A stretch of 64,000 nt of DNA from Natrinema altunense (GCF_000731985.1 NZ_JNCS01000008.1:62001-126000); one strand, 5' to 3'. Counted from the first letter of the stretch, positions 9,288 to 17,356 are shown. Numbers and translations are program-made. Notes: generated from the letters alone by a model not told the origin.

Positions 9288-9905
9288 TTACTCGAAGCCG
9301 CCGCGGTGGAGCGTTTCGGCGAGCGGCTTGCGGTCGCTCGGTTGCTCGCGTTCCTGTAACTCCTCCGGGAGCGTTTCGGGGGGTGCGCGCTCGCCGATCG
9401 CGACCATCGCCTCGACCGCGTACTCGTCGGGGACGTCGAGCACGTCGGCCGCCTGCTCGTAATCGAACCCGGCCATCCCGTGGACGGCCAGCCCGCGGCG
9501 TGCACCCTCGAGCGCGAGGTTCTCCCAGGCCGCACCGGTATCGAAGGAGTGGACGGGGGCCGGTTCGCCGTTGTGGTCGAAGGTCGTCTTCGAGACGATG
9601 ACCGCGAGGACGGCAGCGTCGCTCGCCCACGTTCGGTTGTTTTCCGAAAGGAGATCGAGGAACGTCTCCCACTCGTCGTCCTCGCGGGTCGCGTAGACGA
9701 ACCGCCAGTGCTGGTTGTTGAACGCGGAGGGTGCCCAGCGGGCGGCCTCGAACAGCGGGAGGTACTCCGCCTCGTCGAGCGGGTCGCCGGTCATCGCGCG
9801 CGGCGACCAGCGGTTGACGAACAGCGGATCGATATCGTGGTCGGGGTCGCGGTGTTCGGCAACTTCGTCACTGAGTTCGCGTCCAGTCTCGAGGGTGTCT
9901 TGCAT
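9288..9905 (-). CDS. Nitroreductase family flavoprotein
   Basis: A 205-residue FMN-dependent nitroreductase-fold protein; such enzymes use NAD(P)H to reduce nitro groups, quinones or flavins. The FMN-binding RWSPRAM segment lies near residues 32-38, WAPSAFNNQHWRF near 57-69 forms the second flavin contact, and a C-terminal MVAIGERAP motif is typical. Length is normal. The gene has its own promoter with a near-leaderless TATA box and a palindromic site just behind it, suggesting repression or activation by a dedicated regulator not seen nearby. The physiological substrate is unknown. Confidence 0.9.
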   Translation of the reverse strand: MQDTLETGRELSDEVAEHRDPDHDIDPLFVNRWSPRAMTGDPLDEAEYLPLFEAARWAPSAFNNQHWRFVYATREDDEWETFLDLLSENNRTWASDAAVLAVIVSKTTFDHNGEPAPVHSFDTGAAWENLALEGARRGLAVHGMAGFDYEQAADVLDVPDEYAVEAMVAIGERAPPETLPEELQEREQPSDRKPLAETLHRGGFE

Positions 9906-9930
9906 CGACCGTTTATTTGTGCGCCATCTA

Positions 9931-9966
9931 TGTATATATTATCGGACGAACGGGTTACCAGGTAAC
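9931..9966 (-). promoter_or_regulatory. Nitroreductase promoter: TATA box and GTTACC-A-GGTAAC palindrome
   Basis: A TATA box (TGTATATATTA on the plus strand, 9931-9941) lies 26 nt before the start codon. Immediately upstream, 9954-9966 is a perfect palindrome, GTTACC-A-GGTAAC. A further copy of the half-site GTTACCAG lies at 9993-10000. The arrangement suggests an operator for a dimeric winged-helix regulator. Confidence 0.5.
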
Positions 9967-10101
9967 ACTCGTGTCCGGTTCCTGGCGTTTGAGTTACCAG
10001 TGTCGCCGCCGACACGGTGTGTGGTCCCTCGAGAGGGCAGCGGCCTCGGCGACGGTCCCGGCCGACGAGCGCCCCGACCGAACGCAGTGAGGGGACGCCG
10101 G

Positions 10102-11175
10102 TCAGTCGTCGGCCGGCGTCGGCGCACCGCGCTCGACGTCGATCTCGCCCGCGTCGAGGTCTGCCTCGACGTTGCGGGCCGCCTCGACCATGTTCGCCAT
10201 CTTTCCGTAGGCGACCTCGCGGGGCAGCAGTTTCACGCCGCAGTCCGGCGAGACGACGAGTTGTTCCGGCGGCACGACCTCCAGCCCCTTTTTGATGTTC
10301 GCCTCGATCTGCTCGACGGATTCGACTTCCGCGACGTGGGCGTCACAGACGCCGAGCGCGAGGTCCTTGGTGAACGCGGGGTCCTTAAAGACGTCCAGCT
10401 GGTCGTAGTCGCCGTTGGCGAGTTCGAGGTCGAACTCGTCGACGGGGAACTCGAGGATCTCGGGGTAGATCCGGGAGTAGTCACCGTAACAGACGTGGAG
10501 GCCGATGCGGACTTCCTCGGGGATGTCGACGACGATGTGCTCGAGCGCTTCGCCGACGATGGCGTGGTCGTCGGGCGTGGTCGCGAGCGCGGGCTCGTCG
10601 ATCTGGATGTATCGCGCGCCGGCGTCGACGAGTTTCTCGATCTCCTCGTTGACGAGGTCGGCCAGTTCGAGGGTGAGTTCGTCGTCGTCCTCGTAGGCCT
10701 CGTTGAACGACCAGTTCGCGAGGGTGTACGGCCCCGTGATCGGGACTTTGACCGGACGGTCGCTCGCGTCGGCGGTGAACTCGTACTCGTCGACTAGCCA
10801 CGACTCGTCGTACTCGACCTCGCTGACGACGCTTGGCTTGTCGAAGTAGTTGTGGCCCCAAACCTTCACGGGGCCGTTGAACTCGTAGCCCTCGATGCGG
10901 TGGGCGAAGAATTCGACCATCTCGTTGCGCCGCATCTCGCCGTCGACGACGACGTCCAAGCCGGCGCGCTCGTGTTCGTCCGTAATCAGGCGGGCCGCGT
11001 CGTCTTTCGCTTCCTGCCAGTTGTCCTCGTCGAAGTCGCTGTCCGCGTCCTCGTACAGGTCCTTCGCCCGATTGAGCCACTTGGGCTTGGGGTAGGAGCC
11101 GACGACGGTCGTCAGCAGGAAGTGGTCGTTGTCGTGATCGGCCGGTCGGAACTGGTCTTTGTTCTCGTTGGTCAT
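10102..11175 (-). CDS. MetE-like methionine synthase, catalytic (C-terminal-type) domain
   Basis: A 357-residue stand-alone homologue of the C-terminal catalytic domain of cobalamin-independent methionine synthase, which methylates homocysteine. Zinc ligands are all present in the expected order: His227 and Cys229 (LHVCYGD), Glu251 (FDLELANGD) and Cys312 (SPDCGVK). The TTVVGSYPKP start at 22-31 and IQIDEPAL at 190-197 are family hallmarks. It overlaps the upstream MetE-like gene by four bases (ATGA), so the two are translationally coupled. Archaeal core enzymes of this size lack the folate-binding N-terminal domain, and the methyl donor may be a methyl-corrinoid or another carrier; this is inference. 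Confidence 0.9.
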   Translation of the reverse strand: MTNENKDQFRPADHDNDHFLLTTVVGSYPKPKWLNRAKDLYEDADSDFDEDNWQEAKDDAARLITDEHERAGLDVVVDGEMRRNEMVEFFAHRIEGYEFNGPVKVWGHNYFDKPSVVSEVEYDESWLVDEYEFTADASDRPVKVPITGPYTLANWSFNEAYEDDDELTLELADLVNEEIEKLVDAGARYIQIDEPALATTPDDHAIVGEALEHIVVDIPEEVRIGLHVCYGDYSRIYPEILEFPVDEFDLELANGDYDQLDVFKDPAFTKDLALGVCDAHVAEVESVEQIEANIKKGLEVVPPEQLVVSPDCGVKLLPREVAYGKMANMVEAARNVEADLDAGEIDVERGAPTPADD

Positions 11176-12176
11176 GCTGCGGTCACCTCCGCGAGGTCCG
11201 CGGCTTCGGCAAGGGCCTCGAGTTTTGCGACGTACTTGCCGTACGGCAGGTAGAACGTCTCGGTGTTCGTCGTCAGATACACCGTCTCGAACTCGGTGAC
11301 GCCGAGTTGGCCCTCGACCCACTCGGTTCGGTCGCGGATCGCCTCGGGGTCCTCGACGAGCGTGTTCTGGCCGTCCGCGAGGCCGAGCGCGACGTCGTCG
11401 GTCGTGCCGTACTCCTGGATGTTGTAGAGGTTGTCGTCCTGGTTCGCGACGAAGTCGAAGCCGACCGCGTCGATATCGGCATCGAGCAGGTGTGCGTAGA
11501 CCTTCTCTTCGAGTGCGCCCCAGTAGGGCTGGACCACGACATCGGCGTCGGTCGCGCTCGCGACCCGATCGATCGCCTCGCTTGCACGCGCGTCTTCCCC
11601 GTCGGCGGGCGGGTTCTCGACCAGCGAGGGCTCGAGCAGGACCAGCGTCTCGTGAGCCGGGAAGGCGTCGACTTCGCCCTCGAGAAACGCCGCGATCGCC
11701 GCGAGGAAGTCGCCGTCGTCGCCGTAGTGCTCGTCAGTCGCGAGATCGGAAAGCGAGTACGGGCCGGGGAGGACGGCCTGCAGATCGTCACTGCCGGTTC
11801 GGTCCACCGTCGCCTCGAGTTCCGATGCGACGTCACCGGTCGGCTCGAGGTCGTCGGTGACGACCGGCTCCCGATAGAAGTTGTTGTTGTCGTAGTAGCG
11901 AACGATGCCGCGGGTTTCGACGGCGTCGGCGACGGCCAGCGGGTGGGCGAGCATGTCGTCCCAACGCAGTTGGCCTTCCACGATGCGGTCGAGGCCGGCA
12001 TCCTGCTGGACGCCGATCACGTCTTTACGGGCGTCCTCGTAGGCCGCAGTAATCCCGTCGCTCTCATCACCGCTGATGAGATCGTGTTTCTGATGGCCCT
12101 TGAGATCGGAGAGGTCGTCTTTCGCCCAGTCCGGGAGCGGATACAGCCCCGGCGTGGTCGAAACGTACTCAGTCAT
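11172..12176 (-). CDS. MetE-like partner protein lacking zinc ligands
   Basis: A 334-residue protein of the UROD/MetE-like TIM-barrel superfamily, related to methionine synthase. LPGPYSLSDLA and the acidic VLLEPSLVE segment match MetE-type barrels, but there is no cysteine in the protein and the His-x-Cys zinc site is absent. It therefore probably does not bind homocysteine through zinc; it may bind the methyl carrier or stabilise its partner. It is first in the operon, four bases overlapping the catalytic gene, with a strong near-leaderless promoter. Start ATG 12176 follows a TATA box at proper distance. Database entries often call it 5-methyltetrahydropteroyltriglutamate--homocysteine methyltransferase, which may overstate its role. 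Confidence 0.82.
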   Translation of the reverse strand: MTEYVSTTPGLYPLPDWAKDDLSDLKGHQKHDLISGDESDGITAAYEDARKDVIGVQQDAGLDRIVEGQLRWDDMLAHPLAVADAVETRGIVRYYDNNNFYREPVVTDDLEPTGDVASELEATVDRTGSDDLQAVLPGPYSLSDLATDEHYGDDGDFLAAIAAFLEGEVDAFPAHETLVLLEPSLVENPPADGEDARASEAIDRVASATDADVVVQPYWGALEEKVYAHLLDADIDAVGFDFVANQDDNLYNIQEYGTTDDVALGLADGQNTLVEDPEAIRDRTEWVEGQLGVTEFETVYLTTNTETFYLPYGKYVAKLEALAEAADLAEVTAA

Positions 12177-12203
12177 CGTAGACCCGGATAGGCTATACCG
12201 ACG

Positions 12204-12214
12204 CTTAATATTTT
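12204..12214 (-). promoter_or_regulatory. TATA box of the methionine synthase operon
   Basis: The minus strand reads AAAATATTAAG 28-38 nt upstream of the first ATG, giving a transcript with almost no leader. This leaves no room for a SAM-type riboswitch, so control must act at the promoter. Confidence 0.5.
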
Positions 12215-12321
12215 CTATCCAATTTAATGTCCTACAGTAATTCGAATGATATCCTGACAGGGAGGCAAGCGTGTTGAAAACATCAGCAATATGTATTTTG
12301 GCACTGTTTAGTTGGTCGTGT

Positions 12322-13047
12322 TTAGTTTGTAGCATTCTGCCAGACGGCGAAGGCTTGAAGCCACGATTCTGCGGTTGATGGTTTAGCCTGGCTGAAACAG
12401 TTTGAGAACGAAAAGGTACGGCGTTTTATCTCTCTAAAGAGACGTTCGACAGCATTCCGATTTCCGTGTTTTTCGTATCGAAATCGGAGTCCGTGTCGAC
12501 GGAGTGCTGTCTAGAGATGCTGTGCGCCATCAACGAGAAACACTGTGTTGTCGAGACCGTGTTTCTCGGTCAATCGATGGAGGAACGCAGCGGCAGGATC
12601 GGTACCTCATCGTCCGACCACTCCAACATCAAGAATTAGTCGTGAGTCTAAGTCTATTGCAGCGTACACCCCAAGACCAGTCGCCGTTAATCTTGATAGC
12701 AGTCTCGTCAACCGCGACCCTTGACGGCTTCGCCGTCCTCAGAACGCTAAGCGTTCTGATGGGCCGCACGAGAGCAACGCTCTCGTGGATGTCGGCGAGT
12801 CGTAACTGCTGTCAGCTAACCTATGTACCCAATCCCAGACCGCTCCATGTGATCCCTCAATGCCTAATTCAGCGAGAGTTGTTGTTGTCTCCCGAAGAGA
12901 ATAACCGGTCTGATAGAGGCGGACGGCGAACGCCCTGACGGGCGTCGCCGTTCGCTCATTCTCCCAAGATTCTTCTAAATCTGCTGTATAGCTCTCGTTG
13001 AGCAGGTCTGTGAGCATTTTGCCCAAGAAACTCAATGACCTGCTCAC
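12322..13047 (-). pseudogene. IS6-family transposase, broken by frameshifts and stops
   Basis: The N-terminal helix-turn-helix part is open from 13047 (SYSLRE-like GYSLRETTTTLAELGI, then HGAVWDWVHRLAD). The DDE catalytic part must be read in shifting frames: SRVAVDETAIKING with the first catalytic Asp, then YAAIDLDSRLILDVGV with the second, then NTVFLVDGAQHL, and finally the C-terminal HGNRNAVERLFREIKRRT with the catalytic Glu, ending at TAA 12322-12324. A TAG interrupts after DGAQHL and a TGA follows the second Asp. Small palindromes sit at the frame breaks. The enzyme cannot be made as a single product from this copy. Confidence 0.85.
12723..12786. repeat. Three consecutive short perfect palindromes inside the transposase remnant
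   Basis: GACGGC-TTC-GCCGTC (12723-12737), AGAACGCT-A-AGCGTTCT (12741-12757) and ACGAGAGC-AAC-GCTCTCGT (12768-12786) follow each other within 64 bases. A fourth, imperfect one (about 12924-12951) lies upstream in the same gene. They replace conserved transposase residues between WVHRLAD and SRVAVDET and coincide with the frame break, so they look inserted rather than inherited. Confidence 0.7.
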
Positions 13048-13100
13048 TTCTCAAACGGGCTCAACTAGACAGTGCCAGATATAATTATACATTTTAAAGT

Positions 13101-13247
13101 CTACCCTTCATCCTCAGTATTATCTATCTGTTCTTGGCGATGTACCCTTAATGCTGATTTCACTGCCAAATACACAGCCATATATATCAGACTGAATAAT
13201 ATGATCATGGTTATCACAAGATCTATTATCGAAATACTGGATATCAT
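13101..13247 (-). CDS. Small single-pass membrane protein (48 residues)
   Basis: Not recognised. ATG 13245-13247 to TAG 13101-13103 encodes 48 residues: a hydrophobic helix from about 5 to 30 (isoleucine, leucine, valine and methionine rich) followed by a basic then acidic tail (KSALRVHRQEQIDNTEDEG). The clean membrane-helix-plus-charged-tail layout is unlikely by chance in this AT-rich stretch. It lies 64 nt downstream of the exported-protein gene on the same strand and may be cotranscribed with it. An immunity, anchoring or accessory role for the exported protein is possible but is pure inference. Confidence 0.5.
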   Translation of the reverse strand: MISSISIIDLVITMIILFSLIYMAVYLAVKSALRVHRQEQIDNTEDEG

Positions 13248-13311
13248 ATATGAATTGTATGTGTATTACCACATGAAAATATTTTCGTTGGATGATCTAC
13301 CGTCTGGGATC

Positions 13312-14405
13312 TTATGTAGTGGATAAATCAATCACAGAACCAAATTTTTCATATGACCTATTAGTACAACCATGAATAGGGACAATAGCATCACAATACA
13401 TTACTTCAAGATCAACGTCTAAAGTGACATATTGGGAATCGCCCGGTAGATCATCCCATTCTGCTACAGAACCAGTTGTATGTTTGCTAGCCTCAACGGA
13501 TGCATCACTACTCTGTGACATAGCATAATCCCATGCAGCCTTATCGCTAGTTGAATTATCTGTCATCTCAGTATCAGGACCACTCATAGGTACTGAGAGG
13601 CCTGCCCCAGCATACGTCAGCGTGATAGAACCACCACTTTTCCCCTCTCCTTCTTCTGCACTCCGGTCCGTTATTGTGGGACTTGGTACTCCTGAGTCAT
13701 TATTGTCCCAACGATGTGCTAAGTCTAATTCGTGTCCATATCCACCTAAACTGGTGTTACATTCCTCACTAGCACCAGGATAGGTAAGTGCTCTAGTCAT
13801 AACCCCTCTATTATCATTATCCAAGCCAGTCTGTGTAAAACCTTCATAAACAGTCGTCATAGTTCCGTCTGGGCAACTACCAGAGTCATGGGTGTTTCGT
13901 ACTGTTCTCACCCATTCTTCATCATAGTCAACAAGTGACGCCTGAGTTTGCGCTTGGGTTTGGAGAGATGCTTGATCTTGAGTAGTTTCCAAGTTTTTCA
14001 TCGCTCGATTATGTCTTTCTTGAATGATCTCCTTTTCATCTACTTCGCTAGATGCTGTCTGAACCTCAGAATTTGCTTTATCATCCGGCACTGTTCCGAA
14101 ATAGATTCTTGGTACGCCATCTTCGGCAATCGTATGAGAATATGATACGATACTTTCCCCTTCACGTGGGTTGATTGTTGCTACATCTGTCTGTTTAGAA
14201 GACTGCTGCACAGCAGCCTTCAAGCAGTCCTCCTGCTCATCCTTGATCTCGTTTGGATCTATCGGAGAGTCAATCGTGCCTGTTAATAATGCGTCTTCTG
14301 AGTCGATACGTTCTTCAGCAGCCACATTACCAATCAGTGGTGCTGCAATAGTAGTTGCGCCAAGTGATTTTAAGACTGTCCTTCTATTTACGATTGTTTC
14401 TCCAT
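13312..14405 (-). CDS. Unknown Tat-type exported protein, leader frameshifted
   Basis: Not recognised. The open frame from GTG 14325 gives 337 residues; reading further upstream shows a twin-arginine leader, NRRTVLKSLGATTIAAPLIG, so the protein is meant for export in folded form. No ATG, GTG or TTG lies in that frame before a stop at 14416-14418. An ATG at 14403-14405, correctly spaced from a TATA box, is in the neighbouring frame and would join the leader if one base were added near 14390. The mature part is acidic, Ser/Thr/Gly rich, with four cysteines (two possible disulfides), and no enzyme motif. Codon use is AT-rich, unlike most of the window, suggesting transfer. Confidence 0.6.
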
Positions 14406-14430
14406 TGAATCTTATCTATTATACATATTG

Positions 14431-14440
14431 TTTTATATAA
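14431..14440 (-). promoter_or_regulatory. TATA box of the exported-protein gene
   Basis: The minus strand reads TTATATAAAA, about 26-35 nt before the ATG at 14405. The spacing supports that ATG as the real start and hence a one-base lesion in the leader. Confidence 0.45.
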
Positions 14441-14515
14441 CTAGTTGCCAGAATGATGGTGGTGGTTATTAGAATATTAATAGAGATAGGATCTTATCGT
14501 GTCCGTGCCAAACTG

Positions 14516-15085
14516 TCAATGTAACTCGAGCACCGTCAGCGTCTCGAAGGGGAACGACTCGTCGGCGACGGCCACGGCGCTGAACCCGTGGTCGCCGGCC
14601 TCTTCGACCACCCCGTCGACCCCCGTCAGACTACTGACGAGCAGGTAGACGACGCCGTCGGGTGCGAGCACGCGGCCGACACGCTCGAGGAAGGGATCGA
14701 TGACGGCCCGACCGTCCTCGCCCCCCGAGAGCGCGTGCTCCATCCAGTCGTCCCACTCGTTTTCGGGATCGGTCGGCAGATAGGGCGGGTTGAAGGCGAC
14801 CGCGTCGAACGTCCCGTCTCGAAACGGCGAGACGAGATCCGCCCGGACCGTCTCGACGCCCTCGGTGCGAGCCTGGCGGACGGCGTGTGGGTTCAGATCC
14901 GACGCGACGACTCGAGCGTCCGTCCCGTCGGCGATCCGTGCGGCGACATAGCCCGAACCGGTGCCCACCTCGAGCACCGTCTCGTTCCCCGCGAGGCGCT
15001 CGCAGGCTGCCTCGGCCAGCAGCTGGGAGTCCTCGGCGGGCTGGTAGACGTCCGGTTCGGCGTCGCGTCGCTCCTCGAGCGTCAT
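14516..15085 (-). CDS. HemK2/Mtq2-type protein methyltransferase
   Basis: A 189-residue SAM-dependent methyltransferase of the HemK/PrmC superfamily; the archaeal and eukaryotic Mtq2/N6AMT1 branch methylates the glutamine of the GGQ motif in translation release factor aRF1. The SAM loop is LEVGTGSG at 38-45, the acidic residue SDLNP near 62-66, and the substrate-amide motif NPPY at 99-102. The N-terminal YQPAEDS at 14-20 is typical of this subgroup. It overlaps the mechanosensitive channel gene by four bases and belongs to a minus-strand run with ksgA. Confidence 0.88.
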   Translation of the reverse strand: MTLEERRDAEPDVYQPAEDSQLLAEAACERLAGNETVLEVGTGSGYVAARIADGTDARVVASDLNPHAVRQARTEGVETVRADLVSPFRDGTFDAVAFNPPYLPTDPENEWDDWMEHALSGGEDGRAVIDPFLERVGRVLAPDGVVYLLVSSLTGVDGVVEEAGDHGFSAVAVADESFPFETLTVLELH

Positions 15086-16242
15086 TCGTTCTCCTCCAGT
15101 GTCGTCATACGGTGTTCTCGTGCTGTCTCGTCGCGTCCGTCGGCTGTCGGTTTCTCGTCTGCGATCCGGAACCCACCAGTCTCGGCTCGCCCGGAGAGTT
15201 CGCGCTGCGGGAACGGGATCTTGATGTCTTCGCCCTCGAAGGCCCGCTTGATCGCATCGATCGCGGCGGTCCGAGCCATCCAGTAGCGTCTGGCGCTCGG
15301 TTTGTCGATCCAGAACCGCACGCCGAGCACCACCGCGGAGTCACCGAAGGACTTGCCGACCACCTGCGGCGACGGCGCGGACAGCACCTCGTCGATGTCG
15401 GCGACCGCGTCCTCGGCGAGGTCGGCGGCCCGTTCCACGTCCGTCCCGTAGTCGACGCCGACCTCGACTTCGAGTCGCAGGCGACCCCGTTTCGAGCGAT
15501 TGGTCACCATACTCGAGGCGATCACGTCGTTGGGGATCATGATGTACTCGCCGTCGAACGACCGGACGCGGGTATTGACGATCGAGATGTCGGTGACGAT
15601 CCCCTCGTCGTCTTCGATCTCGATCCAGTCGCCGATCTCGAAGGGGCGAGCGAACATCAACACGAACCCCGCGAGCACGGTGCCGAGCGTCTGTCTGGCG
15701 GCCATCCCGAGGACGATCCCGAGGAAGCCGGCACCGACGAGCAGGCTCCCGAGGTCCTCGATCCAGATGCCTAAGATCACGACGAGCGAGACCGACCAGA
15801 TGAGCACCTGCGAGAGGCGGTTGGTGACCTGCCGCTGGTGCTCGGTGACGGCCGCCGTCGAGTCCATTACCTCCTCGATCACCCGGCGGACGAACCGCGT
15901 CACGATGACCGTCAATACGAGCAAAATGAACGAAAAGACGGCGCGCGGAACGGCGTCTCCGCCCGGGTCGAGTTCCGTATAGAGCCGTTGAATCTCGTCG
16001 GCACGACCCCACACGCCCGTGACGACGGCGGTACTGACCGCACACGCGCTGATGAGCAGCGCCATCGCGACGACGTCGGCGTACAGCGGCCGCGCTCGCT
16101 CGGCCACCCACGCGTGAATCCGCTGATAGGCGAGCAACACGGCGACGACGAGGCCGACCGCTCCGACCGACACCGCGATTTTGAGGGTCGTCGTCGGAAA
16201 CAGGTCCGACAACCAGTCGAACCCCGTCACTAATCCGAGCAT
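15082..16242 (-). CDS. mscS: MscS-family mechanosensitive ion channel
   Basis: A 386-residue small-conductance mechanosensitive channel that opens under membrane tension and releases solutes on hypo-osmotic shock, a real risk for a halophile diluted by rain. Predicted membrane helices lie at about 19-40, 56-77, 101-118 and 144-160, with the pore helix near 166-198 (GFLGIVLGMAARQTLGTVLAG). The cytoplasmic beta domain starts at FEIGDWIEIEDDEGIV and the alpha/beta vestibule runs to about 340, followed by a polar tail. It is 106 nt downstream of ksgA and overlaps the methyltransferase gene by ATGA. Confidence 0.92.
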   Translation of the reverse strand: MLGLVTGFDWLSDLFPTTTLKIAVSVGAVGLVVAVLLAYQRIHAWVAERARPLYADVVAMALLISACAVSTAVVTGVWGRADEIQRLYTELDPGGDAVPRAVFSFILLVLTVIVTRFVRRVIEEVMDSTAAVTEHQRQVTNRLSQVLIWSVSLVVILGIWIEDLGSLLVGAGFLGIVLGMAARQTLGTVLAGFVLMFARPFEIGDWIEIEDDEGIVTDISIVNTRVRSFDGEYIMIPNDVIASSMVTNRSKRGRLRLEVEVGVDYGTDVERAADLAEDAVADIDEVLSAPSPQVVGKSFGDSAVVLGVRFWIDKPSARRYWMARTAAIDAIKRAFEGEDIKIPFPQRELSGRAETGGFRIADEKPTADGRDETAREHRMTTLEENE

Positions 16243-16348
16243 ACGTTCGTCTCTCGAGTCCGTCGGCCGCGCAGCTTTGTGTATCCGTTGGTTGGTTCGT
16301 TCCGTTCATCGACCCAGTGAACGGTCTCCCCCGGAGTCGCAAGGGGGC

Positions 16349-17188
16349 TTACTCGTCTCCGGGTTCACCGACGTCTCTCGCGAGTTGCGCCAGCGCGGCG
16401 AACTCGGCGGGAGCCATCGCCCCGGCCCGCTTTCCCAACACGTCCTCGTCGGCCGCATCGACGACCGCCTCCGGCTCCGCGAGCCCGGAAATGTGGGCCG
16501 TGTTCCGGATGGCGTTGCGGATCGTCTTCCGTCGCTGGGTAAACAGCGCCTTGACGAACCGCAGGAAGAACGCCTCGTTTTCGACCGCGTAGTCGGGGTC
16601 GCGCGGAACCGCTCGGACCACCGCGCTCCGAACCGCCGGCGGCGGCGAGAACGCCTCCTTCGGGATCGACTCGACGAGTTCGACGTCCGCGTAGTGCTGA
16701 CTCGAGACCGAGAGCCGGCCGTACTCCGAGGTACCGGGGTCGGCCACCATCCGCTCGGCGAACTCCTGTTGGAACATCAAGACGAGCGGCTGCCTCTCGG
16801 GGAAGAGTCGAAAGGCGATCTCGCTCGAGACGCCGTAGGGGAGGTTCGACACCGATGCGGTAAAGTCGGGCAGGTCGATCTCGAGGGCGTCGCCCTCGAT
16901 GACGGTCAGCTCCCCGGCGTCGATCTCCTCGGCGAACTCCTCGCGCAGAAAGGCGGCGAGTTCGCGGTCCCGCTCGACGACGGTGACCTCGTCGCCCACC
17001 GCGAGCAGTCGATCCGTCAGCGCGCCCGTTCCGCCGCCGATCTCGAGGAGGTGGCTCGTGTCGGCGTCGGTTTCGTCGAGATAGGTCGGCAGGCGGTCCA
17101 GCACGCGGTCGTCGACGAGGAAGTGCTGATCGCGGTTTGGATCGCCGCGGACGCCGGCCCGGGCGATCAGTCCGTCTGGATCTCTCAT
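16349..17188 (-). CDS. ksgA: KsgA/Dim1 16S rRNA (adenine-N6,N6)-dimethyltransferase
   Basis: A 279-residue enzyme that dimethylates two adjacent adenines in helix 45 near the 3' end of 16S rRNA, a late step in small-subunit assembly. The N-terminal QHFL segment at 21-24, the SAM loop LEIGGGTGALT at 48-58 and the catalytic NLPY motif at 115-118 are intact; the C-terminal helical domain contains FTQRRKTIRNAI. Length is normal. It follows the DUF655 gene by about 170 nt in the rpl21e-rpoF-DUF655-ksgA order that is conserved among haloarchaea. Confidence 0.95.
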   Translation of the reverse strand: MRDPDGLIARAGVRGDPNRDQHFLVDDRVLDRLPTYLDETDADTSHLLEIGGGTGALTDRLLAVGDEVTVVERDRELAAFLREEFAEEIDAGELTVIEGDALEIDLPDFTASVSNLPYGVSSEIAFRLFPERQPLVLMFQQEFAERMVADPGTSEYGRLSVSSQHYADVELVESIPKEAFSPPPAVRSAVVRAVPRDPDYAVENEAFFLRFVKALFTQRRKTIRNAIRNTAHISGLAEPEAVVDAADEDVLGKRAGAMAPAEFAALAQLARDVGEPGDE

Positions 17189-17356
17189 TGCCGACGCTTC
17201 GGCTGGGGCCGGTGTAAACGCACCGTCTCACACGTCCCGTTCCGTCGGCGCACCCGTTCCCGGCGGCTGTTCGAGTCGCCTGCGGACGCCACGCTAACGG
17301 GTTTTCGTCGGGTACGCGCTCGTACCCGTTGCCGCTCCGCGGTGCGTTGGGTCGCG

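Larger units (their letters stand above)
12300..13076 (-). mobile_element. Decayed IS6-type insertion sequence
   Basis: A 777-bp element bounded by terminal inverted repeats: GGCACTGTTTAGTTG at 12300-12314 and CAACTAGACAGTGCC at 13062-13076, matching at 14 of 15 positions. The size, the ends and the single transposase reading on the minus strand fit haloarchaeal IS6-family elements. The flanking octamers (TGTATTTT and AGATATAA) are not duplicated, so this copy arose by recombination or has lost its original flanks. It marks the edge of an AT-rich accessory stretch that continues to about 14.5 kb. Confidence 0.85.

Noticed and set aside
12177..12299. SAM riboswitch or other RNA leader ahead of the methionine synthase operon
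   Set aside because: The TATA box is only about 28 nt from the start codon, so there is almost no leader in which such an RNA could form.
12739..13047. Treating the 102-codon transposase N-terminal frame as an intact gene
   Set aside because: The DDE catalytic part continues in other frames with internal stops, so this is only a fragment of a pseudogene.
12292..13084. Target-site duplication around the IS6-type element
   Set aside because: The flanking octamers TGTATTTT and AGATATAA do not match.
13072..13326. 84-codon plus-strand frame next to the IS element
   Set aside because: It starts inside the right terminal repeat of the IS and runs antisense to the small membrane protein; it has no conserved pattern.
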